Shown here one piece after another: positions 1 through 4,789 of a stretch of 5,542 nt of DNA. The stretch is taken from contig DHSB01000203.1 in assembly GCA_002408385.1 (NCBI GenBank), forward strand, positions 31,654 to 37,195. Direction: 5' to 3'. Each line of letters starts with the position of its first letter. Position 1 is the first letter of the stretch. Made by a program: the position numbers and the translations under genes. Origin of the DNA: Myxococcales bacterium UBA5297 (GTDB lineage: Bacteria > Myxococcota > Myxococcia > Myxococcales > UBA5297). The notes below the pieces were generated by a model. That model was not told where the DNA came from, searched no databases, and saw nothing but the letters and a program-made list of their open reading frames with translations.

Positions 1-104
1 TCGCCTCTACGCTCGGCATGACCGGTGGGCGGCGGCCTGGCCCAAATCGCTCGAAGAGACTCGCAGGAAGTCTGGGGCGCAGCTCGGGCTGTGCGGAGTC
101 GAAG

Positions 105-141
105 GGCCCCTTGCCCGGGCTCGTCTCCGCGGGCAGGGGCC
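105..141 (-). terminator. Second hairpin downstream of gltC (possible terminator element)
   Basis: The arms at 105-116 and 131-141 are complementary over 11 base pairs with one unpaired T (111 or 112) and a 14-nt loop. Read in the gltC direction, this hairpin follows the 149-189 hairpin after only 7 nt. No T-run follows it on either strand, so it is not a textbook intrinsic terminator. It could be a backup terminator, a 3'-end stabiliser, or chance pairing in GC-rich DNA. Confidence 0.35.
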
Positions 142-148
142 GCAAAGA

Positions 149-189
149 GGAAGGGCGGGGCCACCGCGAGCGATGGCCTCCGCCCTTCC
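149..189 (-). terminator. Hairpin just after gltC, probable transcript end
   Basis: The arms at 149-163 and 174-189 form 15 base pairs with a single bulged T at 179 and a 10-nt loop at 164-173. The structure begins about 24 nt past the gltC stop codon, the position expected for the terminator of the gltB-gltA-gltC operon. On the minus strand it is followed by TCTTTGC, only a weak U-tract, so termination may be inefficient or may depend on the stem or on Rho. The stem is long and almost perfect, which makes chance less likely. Confidence 0.5.
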
Positions 190-213
190 GAACGAGGCTC
201 TGCAGGTGGCGGT

Positions 214-2163
214 CTACTTCGCCTTGCAGCCCTTGGTCAGCGTGTACTCGTAGGTGCCCAGCTCGTCGCGCCAGTACTCGCCCTCGTAGGGCCAGTAGAC
301 CTGCTCGTCGGTGACGGCGACCGAGTAGTTGTACTTCTTGACGATTTCGACCTTGCCGGGCGAGGCGAGCGAGTCTTCGAGGAACTTCTTCTCCATCGTG
401 CTCGTCTCGAACTTGATGCGCAGCGCCTGGCCGAGCAGGTCCTTGAGCTGGCCGAGCTCGAACTCGAGCTTCACCTTGGCGAGGATGCCCGCCTTCGACA
501 TCAGCCCGCTGCGCTCGACCTTCAGCTCCTCGTTGAGCGACTTGACCAGCTCCGAGTACTTGAACAGGTCGGGCCGCTCGCGAATCGAGTCCATCTCGCC
601 TTCGAGCTCGAGGATCGAATCGTTGACCGCCTTCAGATCCTTGTCGGTCAGCGCCAGCTTCAGGATGCGCTCGAGCAGCAGGCCCGTGCTGCGCCCGCCC
701 TCGCGGTTGCGCTTCTGCACCTCGGCGAGGATGGCCCAGTAGCCCTGGGCGTCGGTGTTCGCGCCGGTGATCTTCTCCAGCTCGTTGTGCACCGGCATGT
801 AGGTCTGCTCGAACTCCTCGAGGATGGCGCGCGCTTCGCGGTAGCGGCAGTTCTCGTAGTAGATGACCGCCTTGAGGATGAGCGCCTCGGGGAAGTACTC
901 GTCCTTGAAGAAGGGCGAGGAGAGCGTGATCAGGTTGCCGAGCGCCCGCTCGTATTCGCCGATGCGGAAGTGCGCCCAGCTCGCCTCGAAGAGCGATTCG
1001 AGCCACTGGTCCGAGCCACGGGCGACCTTGTCGTAATAGAAGATGGCGTAGCGGTTCTGCTTGTGGCCGAAGTGCGTGCGGGCGAGCTGCATGAACGCGA
1101 GCTCGCGCAGCCGCGTGTCGGCCTGGGTGCTGGTGCGCGGGTTGTTGATGCGCACCACCTCCTTGAAGGACTCGACCGCTTGGGCGAAGGCCCCTTCCTT
1201 GAAGAAGATGGCGCCCTCCAGGTACTTGACCTTCGCGTAGAAGTCGTCGTTCCGGGGCACCATCAAGACCAGGCGCTTGGCCTCGTCGAGGCTCTTCTTC
1301 GACTCGTCGGCCTGGCCGGCCTCATCGAGCGCCTTGCCGCGGTAGAAGTGGTAGCGCGCCAGCAGGTAGCGAAACTCGGAGCGGAAGCGCTCGGGGAACT
1401 CCTCGTTGGCGTAGCGGGCCACGGTGTCGAGGACCACCTGCTCGTTGACCGTCTTGTGGGCGATGTAGAAGAGCCACTCGAGACAGCTCTTGAAGTACTT
1501 GTTGGTCGGCCCCTTGGCGAGCAGCTTTTTGAACTGGCTGAGCGCCGAGTGGTACATGCCCAAGCGGTAGAGCGTCTTGGCGAGCATGTACTCGGCCTCG
1601 TCGTTGTGCTCGGCCATCTTCGGGTCCTTGAGGACCTCGAAGAAGGCGAGCGCGCCGGTCTCGTAGCGCTTCTGGTTGAAGAGGTTGACGGCCGCGTCGA
1701 GCCGCTGGCGCTCGGCGCTCTTGCCCGAGACGTCGACCGCGTCGAAGGTCATCACCGGCGCCTGCTTGGGCGGCGGCGCCGGGGGCTGCGCGGGGGCGCT
1801 GGTGCTCAGGTCGATGCCCAGATCCTGCGGCGCCGGGGGCTGCGAGGGCGAGGAGCTGCTCGGCTGCTCCTGGTCCTTGCCGGCCGGGGGCGTCTGGGCG
1901 GTCTCGGGCGTGCGCTTGGGCCTCTTCGCCTTGCGCGGGGCGCGCTGCTTCTTGGGCTTGGGCTCCTCGTCGCTCAGGTCGAGCCCTTCGAAGGAGATTT
2001 GGCCGGAGGCCAGCGCGGCGAGCGAGGCCGACGGGCGTGGCGCGGCGTGCGCGCCGGCCCCGGGCGCCAGAAGCAGCAGCGCCGCGGCCAGGGAGGCGAG
2101 CAGCGGGCGCGAAGGGCACGCGGCGGGCACGGGGTTTCGGAGGTGCGCGAAGGTCTGGCTCAC
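214..2163 (-). CDS. gltC: GltC-like periplasmic TPR protein of the gliding motility complex
   Basis: This 649-residue protein is probably GltC, the periplasmic TPR partner of the outer-membrane Glt barrels in myxobacterial gliding. It starts at a GTG preceded by GAGGA with a 7-nt spacer, 3 nt after the gltA stop. Residues 1-40 look like a signal peptide (hydrophobic core about 21-33, likely cleavage near AHA-40). FEGLDLS follows at 58-64, then a basic stretch at 69-84 (10 Lys/Arg of 16), then a Pro/Ser/Gln-rich linker to about 137 with looser copies of the motif at 114-120 and 139-146. TPR-like helix pairs span about 150-460, for example around LGMYHSALSQFKKLL (201-215) and ENCRYREARAILEEF. 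A helical, charged region follows to about 600. The tail at 624-640, WPYEGEYWRDELGTYEY, is rich in aromatic and acidic residues. The family call rests on gene order with the two barrels, the architecture and recall of the family. A paralogous Nfs (spore coat) type protein is the main alternative. Confidence 0.75.
   Translation of the reverse strand: MSQTFAHLRNPVPAACPSRPLLASLAAALLLLAPGAGAHAAPRPSASLAALASGQISFEGLDLSDEEPKPKKQRAPRKAKRPKRTPETAQTPPAGKDQEQPSSSSPSQPPAPQDLGIDLSTSAPAQPPAPPPKQAPVMTFDAVDVSGKSAERQRLDAAVNLFNQKRYETGALAFFEVLKDPKMAEHNDEAEYMLAKTLYRLGMYHSALSQFKKLLAKGPTNKYFKSCLEWLFYIAHKTVNEQVVLDTVARYANEEFPERFRSEFRYLLARYHFYRGKALDEAGQADESKKSLDEAKRLVLMVPRNDDFYAKVKYLEGAIFFKEGAFAQAVESFKEVVRINNPRTSTQADTRLRELAFMQLARTHFGHKQNRYAIFYYDKVARGSDQWLESLFEASWAHFRIGEYERALGNLITLSSPFFKDEYFPEALILKAVIYYENCRYREARAILEEFEQTYMPVHNELEKITGANTDAQGYWAILAEVQKRNREGGRSTGLLLERILKLALTDKDLKAVNDSILELEGEMDSIRERPDLFKYSELVKSLNEELKVERSGLMSKAGILAKVKLEFELGQLKDLLGQALRIKFETSTMEKKFLEDSLASPGKVEIVKKYNYSVAVTDEQVYWPYEGEYWRDELGTYEYTLTKGCKAK
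1975..1992 (-). repeat. 18-nt repeat encoding FEGLDL in gltC
   Basis: This 18-nt sequence, encoding Phe-Glu-Gly-Leu-Asp-Leu at residues 58-63 of GltC, is identical at all wobble positions to 3654-3671 in gltB. In both proteins it lies close after the signal peptide. See the matching entry and the finding on the shared peptide. Confidence 0.8.
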
Positions 2164-2166
2164 CGG

Positions 2167-2937
2167 TTAGTCCTCGTGGCCGGAGCCGGCGAAGTAGGAG
2201 AGGCCGAGCTCGAACATGATTTGGTTCTGCAGCTTGCTTGAGGAGTTGCCGAGCTTGACGGTCTGGGCGTTGTAGACGTAATCGCGCAGCTCCACGCGCA
2301 GCGTCAGGTTCGGGGTGATGAAGTAGCGCTGGCCCACGCCGAAGTGCCCGCCGATGGCGAAGGCGTTGGCGCCGCCGGGCACCTGGTACTGGACCGCGCT
2401 CAGTCCGCCGACGAAGGCGAGGTCGAAGTGCAGCACCTTCTCGGCGAAGAGGCTGAACTTGCCGTACATCGGCGCCCAGGCGACGTCGACCCCGGCCATC
2501 ATCCCGAGCTTGCCCGGCACGTCGGTCAGCTCCGCGAGCTCAGGCCCTTTGCAGCTCCCGTCCGGCTTGCAGACGCTCACCACGCTGGAGGGGGTGTTGA
2601 GCGAGTAGGTGGCGAAGAGGCCGACCGAGATGGACTCGACGAGGTGGTAGTTGAGCTTCAACCCGCCGCTGTACTTCTGGAAGAAGGCGTCGGCGAGGCT
2701 GGCCGAGAGGGTCGGCGAGATCTCGAAGCGGCCGTTCTTGAGGAACAGCCGGCCCGAGACCGGCGGCATCTTGTCCTCGAGGTCGATGGGGACCGCCTTT
2801 TGGCCTTCGTTCTCCGGCTCTTGGGCCGAGGGCTGGGCGCCGAGCGCGCTTGCGGGAAGCGCGAGCGCGGCGAGCAAGGCGAGCAGCGTGGGAAGGCTTC
2901 GACAGGTCATGGCCTCGAACCTTGGCGAGCGGCGCAC
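2167..2937 (-). CDS. gltA: GltA-like outer-membrane beta-barrel protein
   Basis: A small outer-membrane barrel protein, probably GltA of the gliding machine. From the GTG at 2937 it has 256 residues. A signal peptide with hydrophobic core LLALLAALALPASALGA ends near residue 34. AVPIDLEDK (48-56) leads into FLKNGRF (65-71), then alternating strands typical of barrels. Blocks FLKxGRF, YHLxES, APMYGKFSLF (155-164), FVGGLSAV (175-182), FGVGQRYFI (199-207) and a C-terminal strand ending GLSYF all align with GltB, so the two are paralogs. The mature protein has only two cysteines, C123 and C129, in VCKPDGSCKG, a likely disulfide loop. The start is uncertain: the GTG has AGGAG 8 nt upstream and lies 2 nt after the gltB stop, while ATG at 2910 (codon 10) has only AAGG but also gives a good signal peptide. 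Which paralog is GltA and which is GltB is inferred from gene order. Confidence 0.72.
   Translation of the reverse strand: MRRSPRFEAMTCRSLPTLLALLAALALPASALGAQPSAQEPENEGQKAVPIDLEDKMPPVSGRLFLKNGRFEISPTLSASLADAFFQKYSGGLKLNYHLVESISVGLFATYSLNTPSSVVSVCKPDGSCKGPELAELTDVPGKLGMMAGVDVAWAPMYGKFSLFAEKVLHFDLAFVGGLSAVQYQVPGGANAFAIGGHFGVGQRYFITPNLTLRVELRDYVYNAQTVKLGNSSSKLQNQIMFELGLSYFAGSGHED
2171..2175 (-). promoter_or_regulatory. Ribosome binding site of gltC inside the gltA 3' end
   Basis: GAGGA on the minus strand lies 7 nt before the GTG start of gltC and within the last codons of gltA, whose stop is at 2169-2167. It supports the GTG start, since no ATG lies nearby in frame, and suggests that gltC translation is coupled to gltA. 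Confidence 0.65.
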
Positions 2938-2939
2938 GG

Positions 2940-3737
2940 TCAGGGCTCCTGGTGATCGAACGAGAAGGGCCAGAACACGCTGAGCCCGGCGTTGACGGTG
3001 AGCACGTTCTGGAGGACCGCTTTGTTGCCGCCGGCCGGACGGTCTGAGTAGAGCGCCTCGATGAGTGAGACGTCGACGGCCAAGAAGTCGTTGATCGCGA
3101 AGCGCTGCCCCAAGCCGATGTGCGTCGACAGGTGCGGCCCGTCGGTCTCGGAGGTCTGGCTGAAGATCGCCCCGACGCCGCCGACGACGAACAGGTCGTA
3201 GTGCCGGATGGCGTTGAAGATGCTGATTTTGCCGTAGATGGGCGACCAGATGAGGTCGAGCGAGAGCGACATCCGGGGGCGCACCGAGGGCAGGCGCGAC
3301 TGGAGCTGGCGCTTGGCAAGACGCACGTTGTCGCTGGGGACCAGGTTGTACTGCAGGAAGCGCAGGCCCAGGCCGAAGCTCTCGTGCAGGTGATACGAGG
3401 CGCGCGCCCCGGGGCCGAACTTGGGGTAGTACGCGTCGTTGAGCTGCACGAAAGCCATGGGCGTCAGGTCGAAGCGGCCGCGCTTGAGAAAGCCGCGCCG
3501 CTGGACGCTCTTGACCCGGTCCTCGGCGGTGATGTCGAGCGCGCTGAGCGGCGGCTCGGAGTCGGCCGCGGGCGCGTCGAGCTCCAACGGTGGCGCGGTC
3601 ACCGGGGCCGTTTGGGGCTGCTCGGGCGTCTGCTGCTCGGGAGCATCCTCGGACAGGTCGAGCCCTTCGAACTGGGCGGCGGCCACCGAGGGGAGGAGGA
3701 GCGCAAGCAGCGCCCCGAGGCAGGCTGAAGGTCGCAT
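2940..3737 (-). CDS. gltB: GltB-like outer-membrane beta-barrel protein with acidic linker
   Basis: Probably GltB, an integral outer-membrane component of the gliding machine. I start it at the ATG at 3737 (265 residues), because this places a compact signal peptide at the N-terminus (MRPSACLGALLALLLPSVAAA, cleavage after A21) and AGGA lies 9 nt upstream. A TTG 36 nt further out has no such support. The mature protein begins QFEGLDLSED. Residues 22-73 form a Pro/Gln-rich linker with 13 Asp/Glu and no Lys/Arg, ending in LSALDITAED. The barrel region begins at FLKRGRF (83-89) and shares with GltA the blocks YHLHES (115-120), WSPIYGKISIF (164-174), FVVGGVGAIF (183-192), IGLGQRF (207-213) and a final strand GLSVF. 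The stop is 2 nt before gltA. The gene leads the three-gene operon. The fold is well supported by pattern, while the GltB name rests on synteny and family recall. Confidence 0.72.
   Translation of the reverse strand: MRPSACLGALLALLLPSVAAAQFEGLDLSEDAPEQQTPEQPQTAPVTAPPLELDAPAADSEPPLSALDITAEDRVKSVQRRGFLKRGRFDLTPMAFVQLNDAYYPKFGPGARASYHLHESFGLGLRFLQYNLVPSDNVRLAKRQLQSRLPSVRPRMSLSLDLIWSPIYGKISIFNAIRHYDLFVVGGVGAIFSQTSETDGPHLSTHIGLGQRFAINDFLAVDVSLIEALYSDRPAGGNKAVLQNVLTVNAGLSVFWPFSFDHQEP
2946..2950 (-). promoter_or_regulatory. Ribosome binding site of gltA inside the gltB 3' end
   Basis: AGGAG on the minus strand lies 8 nt before the GTG at 2937 and within the last codons of gltB (HQEP). It favours the GTG over the downstream ATG at 2910, which has only AAGG at 2923-2920. 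Because these bases also encode gltB residues, the match could be coincidental. The same arrangement at the gltA-gltC junction makes coincidence less likely. Confidence 0.5.
3654..3671 (-). repeat. 18-nt repeat encoding FEGLDL in gltB
   Basis: Second copy of the 18-nt sequence at 1975-1992. Here it encodes residues 23-28 of GltB, immediately after the predicted signal-peptide cleavage site. Beyond these six codons the next residue is also Ser in both proteins but with a different codon (TCC here, AGC in gltC). Confidence 0.8.
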
Positions 3738-3745
3738 GACGGGGA

Positions 3746-3773
3746 ATCCTAGCTCAAGTCCGACTCGGTTCAA
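3746..3773 (-). promoter_or_regulatory. Possible sigma70-type promoter of the gltB-gltA-gltC operon
   Basis: On the minus strand TTGAAC (3773-3768, 4 of 6 matches to TTGACA) and TAGGAT (3751-3746, 4 of 6 to TATAAT) are separated by 16 nt. The -10 lies only 8 nt before the gltB ATG, so a transcript from it would have almost no leader. TAGGAT also contains the AGGA proposed as the gltB Shine-Dalgarno, and both roles cannot hold for a transcript starting here. The operon might instead be read from the DUF192 promoter across the 100-nt gap. The call rests on pattern alone. Confidence 0.3.
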
Positions 3774-3837
3774 GGTCGCTGCCCGAAAGGCCGCTTGCCA
3801 GTCAGACGGCCACGCGACGCCGCGCGCGCAGGGCCGC

Positions 3838-4191
3838 TTACTGTGCCTCGAGCTTCAGTTGGTCGCCCTCCTGCGTGCCGGTGCGCTGCAGGGTCCCGGC
3901 GGGCAGCTCGAGCGCCGAGTATGCGTCGAGGTACATCCGGGTGGCGCGCCAGGGCTTGATGGTGTGCACCGCCCGGACGACCCGGCCTTCGCGATCGAGG
4001 AAGGCGACGTCGATCGGGAAGCGCATGAAGAACATGTGGATCGAGTTGCAGGGCACGATGTGCAGCCCTTCGCCCTCGGCGAGACCGTTGCGGCCGAGCA
4101 AGCCCTTGAGGCGCGACAGGCCGGTTGCGGCGACCTCGACCCGCTCGCCGAGGAGGGTGGAGCGGGTGACGTTGTGGACGGTAAGCGGCAT
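3838..4191 (-). CDS. DUF192 family protein
   Basis: This 117-residue protein belongs to the DUF192 family (Pfam PF02643), whose biochemical function is not established. Recognisable family blocks are GLSRLKGLLGR (24-34), EGEGLHIVPCNSIHMFFMR (39-57), FPIDVAFLDREGRVV (58-72), the KPWR turn (79-82), LELPAGT (94-100) and the closing GDQL (109-112). The length fits a single complete domain. There is no signal peptide, so it is predicted to be cytoplasmic, although many relatives are exported. The ATG at 4191 has no Shine-Dalgarno but follows a TATAAT box by 8 nt. It diverges from trmL and lies 100 nt upstream of gltB on the same strand, so co-transcription with the glt genes is possible. Nothing in its sequence suggests a role in motility. 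Confidence 0.88.
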   Translation of the reverse strand: MPLTVHNVTRSTLLGERVEVAATGLSRLKGLLGRNGLAEGEGLHIVPCNSIHMFFMRFPIDVAFLDREGRVVRAVHTIKPWRATRMYLDAYSALELPAGTLQRTGTQEGDQLKLEAQ

Positions 4192-4199
4192 GGCCGCGC

Positions 4200-4205
4200 A
4201 TTATA
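4200..4205 (-). promoter_or_regulatory. TATAAT -10 box of the DUF192 gene, likely leaderless
   Basis: A perfect TATAAT on the minus strand ends 8 nt before the DUF192 ATG. Transcription usually starts about 6-8 nt past such a box, which would place the 5' end at or next to the start codon and give a leaderless mRNA. This agrees with the absence of any Shine-Dalgarno. No good -35 is visible; the best at an 18-nt spacer is TTCGGT. In a region this GC-rich an exact TATAAT is unlikely by chance. Confidence 0.5.
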
Positions 4206-4234
4206 CCGGCCGCCCGCGCCCCCACCGAAAACCC

Positions 4235-4240
4235 GAGGAG
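4235..4240 (+). promoter_or_regulatory. Ribosome binding site of trmL
   Basis: GAGGAG lies 12 nt before the GTG at 4253. The spacing is longer than ideal but the motif is strong. It favours this GTG over the in-frame ATG at 4190, which has no Shine-Dalgarno and would add 21 residues absent from the family. Confidence 0.5.
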
Positions 4241-4252
4241 CCCCGCGCGACC

Positions 4253-4735
4253 GTGTTCCTGCCCAGAATCGACCCGCCGCTCAACTTGGTGCTCGTCGAG
4301 CCCCAGATCCCACCGAACACCGGCAACGTCGCCCGCCTCTGCGCGGTGACCGGTGCGCGGTTGCACCTGGTCGGTCCGCTCGGCTTCTCGGTTGCCCAGA
4401 AAGACCTGCGGCGCGCCGGGCTCGACTACTGGGACAAGGTCTTCCAGCGCTACTACCCCTCGCTCGACGACTACCTCGCCGAGCACGCCGCGGCCAGACG
4501 CCACCTTTTTAGTGCCCGTGCACGCTGCTCGCTGTGGGAGGCCGAGTTTCGGCCGGACGATCACCTCGTCTTCGGCTCGGAGCCCGAGGGCCTGCCGGCC
4601 TCCTTGGTCGCGGCCCATCCCGAGCAGACCGTCGGCATCCCCATGTTGCCCGAGAGGCGCAGCCTCAACCTCTCCACCGCGGTGGGGATCGCCACCTACG
4701 AGGCGATTCGACAACAGCTTTTCCGCGCCCGGTAG
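4253..4735 (+). CDS. trmL: tRNA (cytidine(34)-2'-O)-methyltransferase TrmL
   Basis: A SPOUT-class (SpoU/TrmH family) methyltransferase that uses S-adenosylmethionine to methylate the ribose 2'-OH of the wobble nucleotide 34 in certain leucine tRNAs; it acts in the cytoplasm. From the GTG start it has 160 residues, close to the roughly 157 of E. coli TrmL. The three family motifs are present: EPQIPPNTGNVARLCAVTG (16-34, with the catalytic-type Arg28), LVFGSEPEGLP (105-115), and IPMLPERRSLNLSTAVGIA (129-147), which with FGSEPEGLP forms the SAM-binding trefoil knot. LRRAGLDYW (52-60) is also typical of TrmL. The enzyme is the minimal catalytic domain without an extra RNA-binding domain, as usual for TrmL. 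The motifs look intact. It diverges from the DUF192 gene with 61 nt between start codons. Confidence 0.93.
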   Translation: MFLPRIDPPLNLVLVEPQIPPNTGNVARLCAVTGARLHLVGPLGFSVAQKDLRRAGLDYWDKVFQRYYPSLDDYLAEHAAARRHLFSARARCSLWEAEFRPDDHLVFGSEPEGLPASLVAAHPEQTVGIPMLPERRSLNLSTAVGIATYEAIRQQLFRAR

Positions 4736-4749
4736 CCATGGCCGCGTTT

Positions 4750-4778
4750 TTGCGGTGCGTCCGCGCCGCGGCTAATCT
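4750..4778 (+). promoter_or_regulatory. Weak candidate promoter of the DUF4388 gene
   Basis: TTGCGG (4750-4755) and TAATCT (4773-4778) are 17 nt apart, each with 3 of 6 consensus matches. The second ends 11 nt before the ATG at 4790, which has no Shine-Dalgarno. The match is weak. Read-through from trmL across the 54-nt gap is equally plausible. Confidence 0.2.
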
Positions 4779-4789
4779 CGTCAGCGACC

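Larger units (their letters stand above)
1..213. other. Intergenic region downstream of gltC, no supported gene
   Basis: I see no convincing gene here. The region contains two consecutive inverted repeats (annotated separately) between the gltC stop and the left edge. One plus-strand frame is open from position 2 to a TAG at 251-253, running through both hairpins and 40 nt into the gltC 3' end. It could be the tail of a convergent gene entering from the left, but it has no recognisable motif and its third-position G/C looks lower than in the neighbouring genes. On the minus strand an ATG at 19-17 opens a frame that leaves the window after six codons, with no clear Shine-Dalgarno. Neither can be judged without flanking sequence. 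Confidence 0.5.

Noticed and set aside
25..2241. Very long plus-strand open frame (738 codons) opposite gltC
   Set aside because: Its codons register exactly with those of gltC, so its first positions mirror G/C-rich gltC third positions and stop codons are depleted. The product is a repetitive Leu/Glu/Val/Arg sequence with no domain, while gltC has a signal peptide, TPRs and a ribosome site.
2344..2955. Plus-strand open frame opposite gltA
   Set aside because: Same mirror register as above, with biased composition and no motif. The minus strand encodes a barrel paralogous to GltB.
3120..3728. Plus-strand open frame opposite gltB
   Set aside because: Same mirror register and composition. 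The minus frame has a signal peptide and conserved barrel blocks.
3771..3773. TTG at 3773 as the gltB start
   Set aside because: It would put 12 extra residues before a clean signal peptide that begins at the ATG at 3737, and those bases look more like a -35 element.
4190..4252. ATG at 4190 as the trmL start, overlapping the DUF192 start codon in a CATG
   Set aside because: It has no Shine-Dalgarno and would add 21 Arg/Pro-rich residues not found in TrmL. The GTG at 4253 gives the family length. The overlap of opposite ATGs is simply the palindrome CATG.
4736..4789. Terminator between trmL and the DUF4388 gene
   Set aside because: Only a 4-bp stem (4742-4745 with 4752-4755) with the T-run in its loop rather than after it. 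Not a credible terminator.
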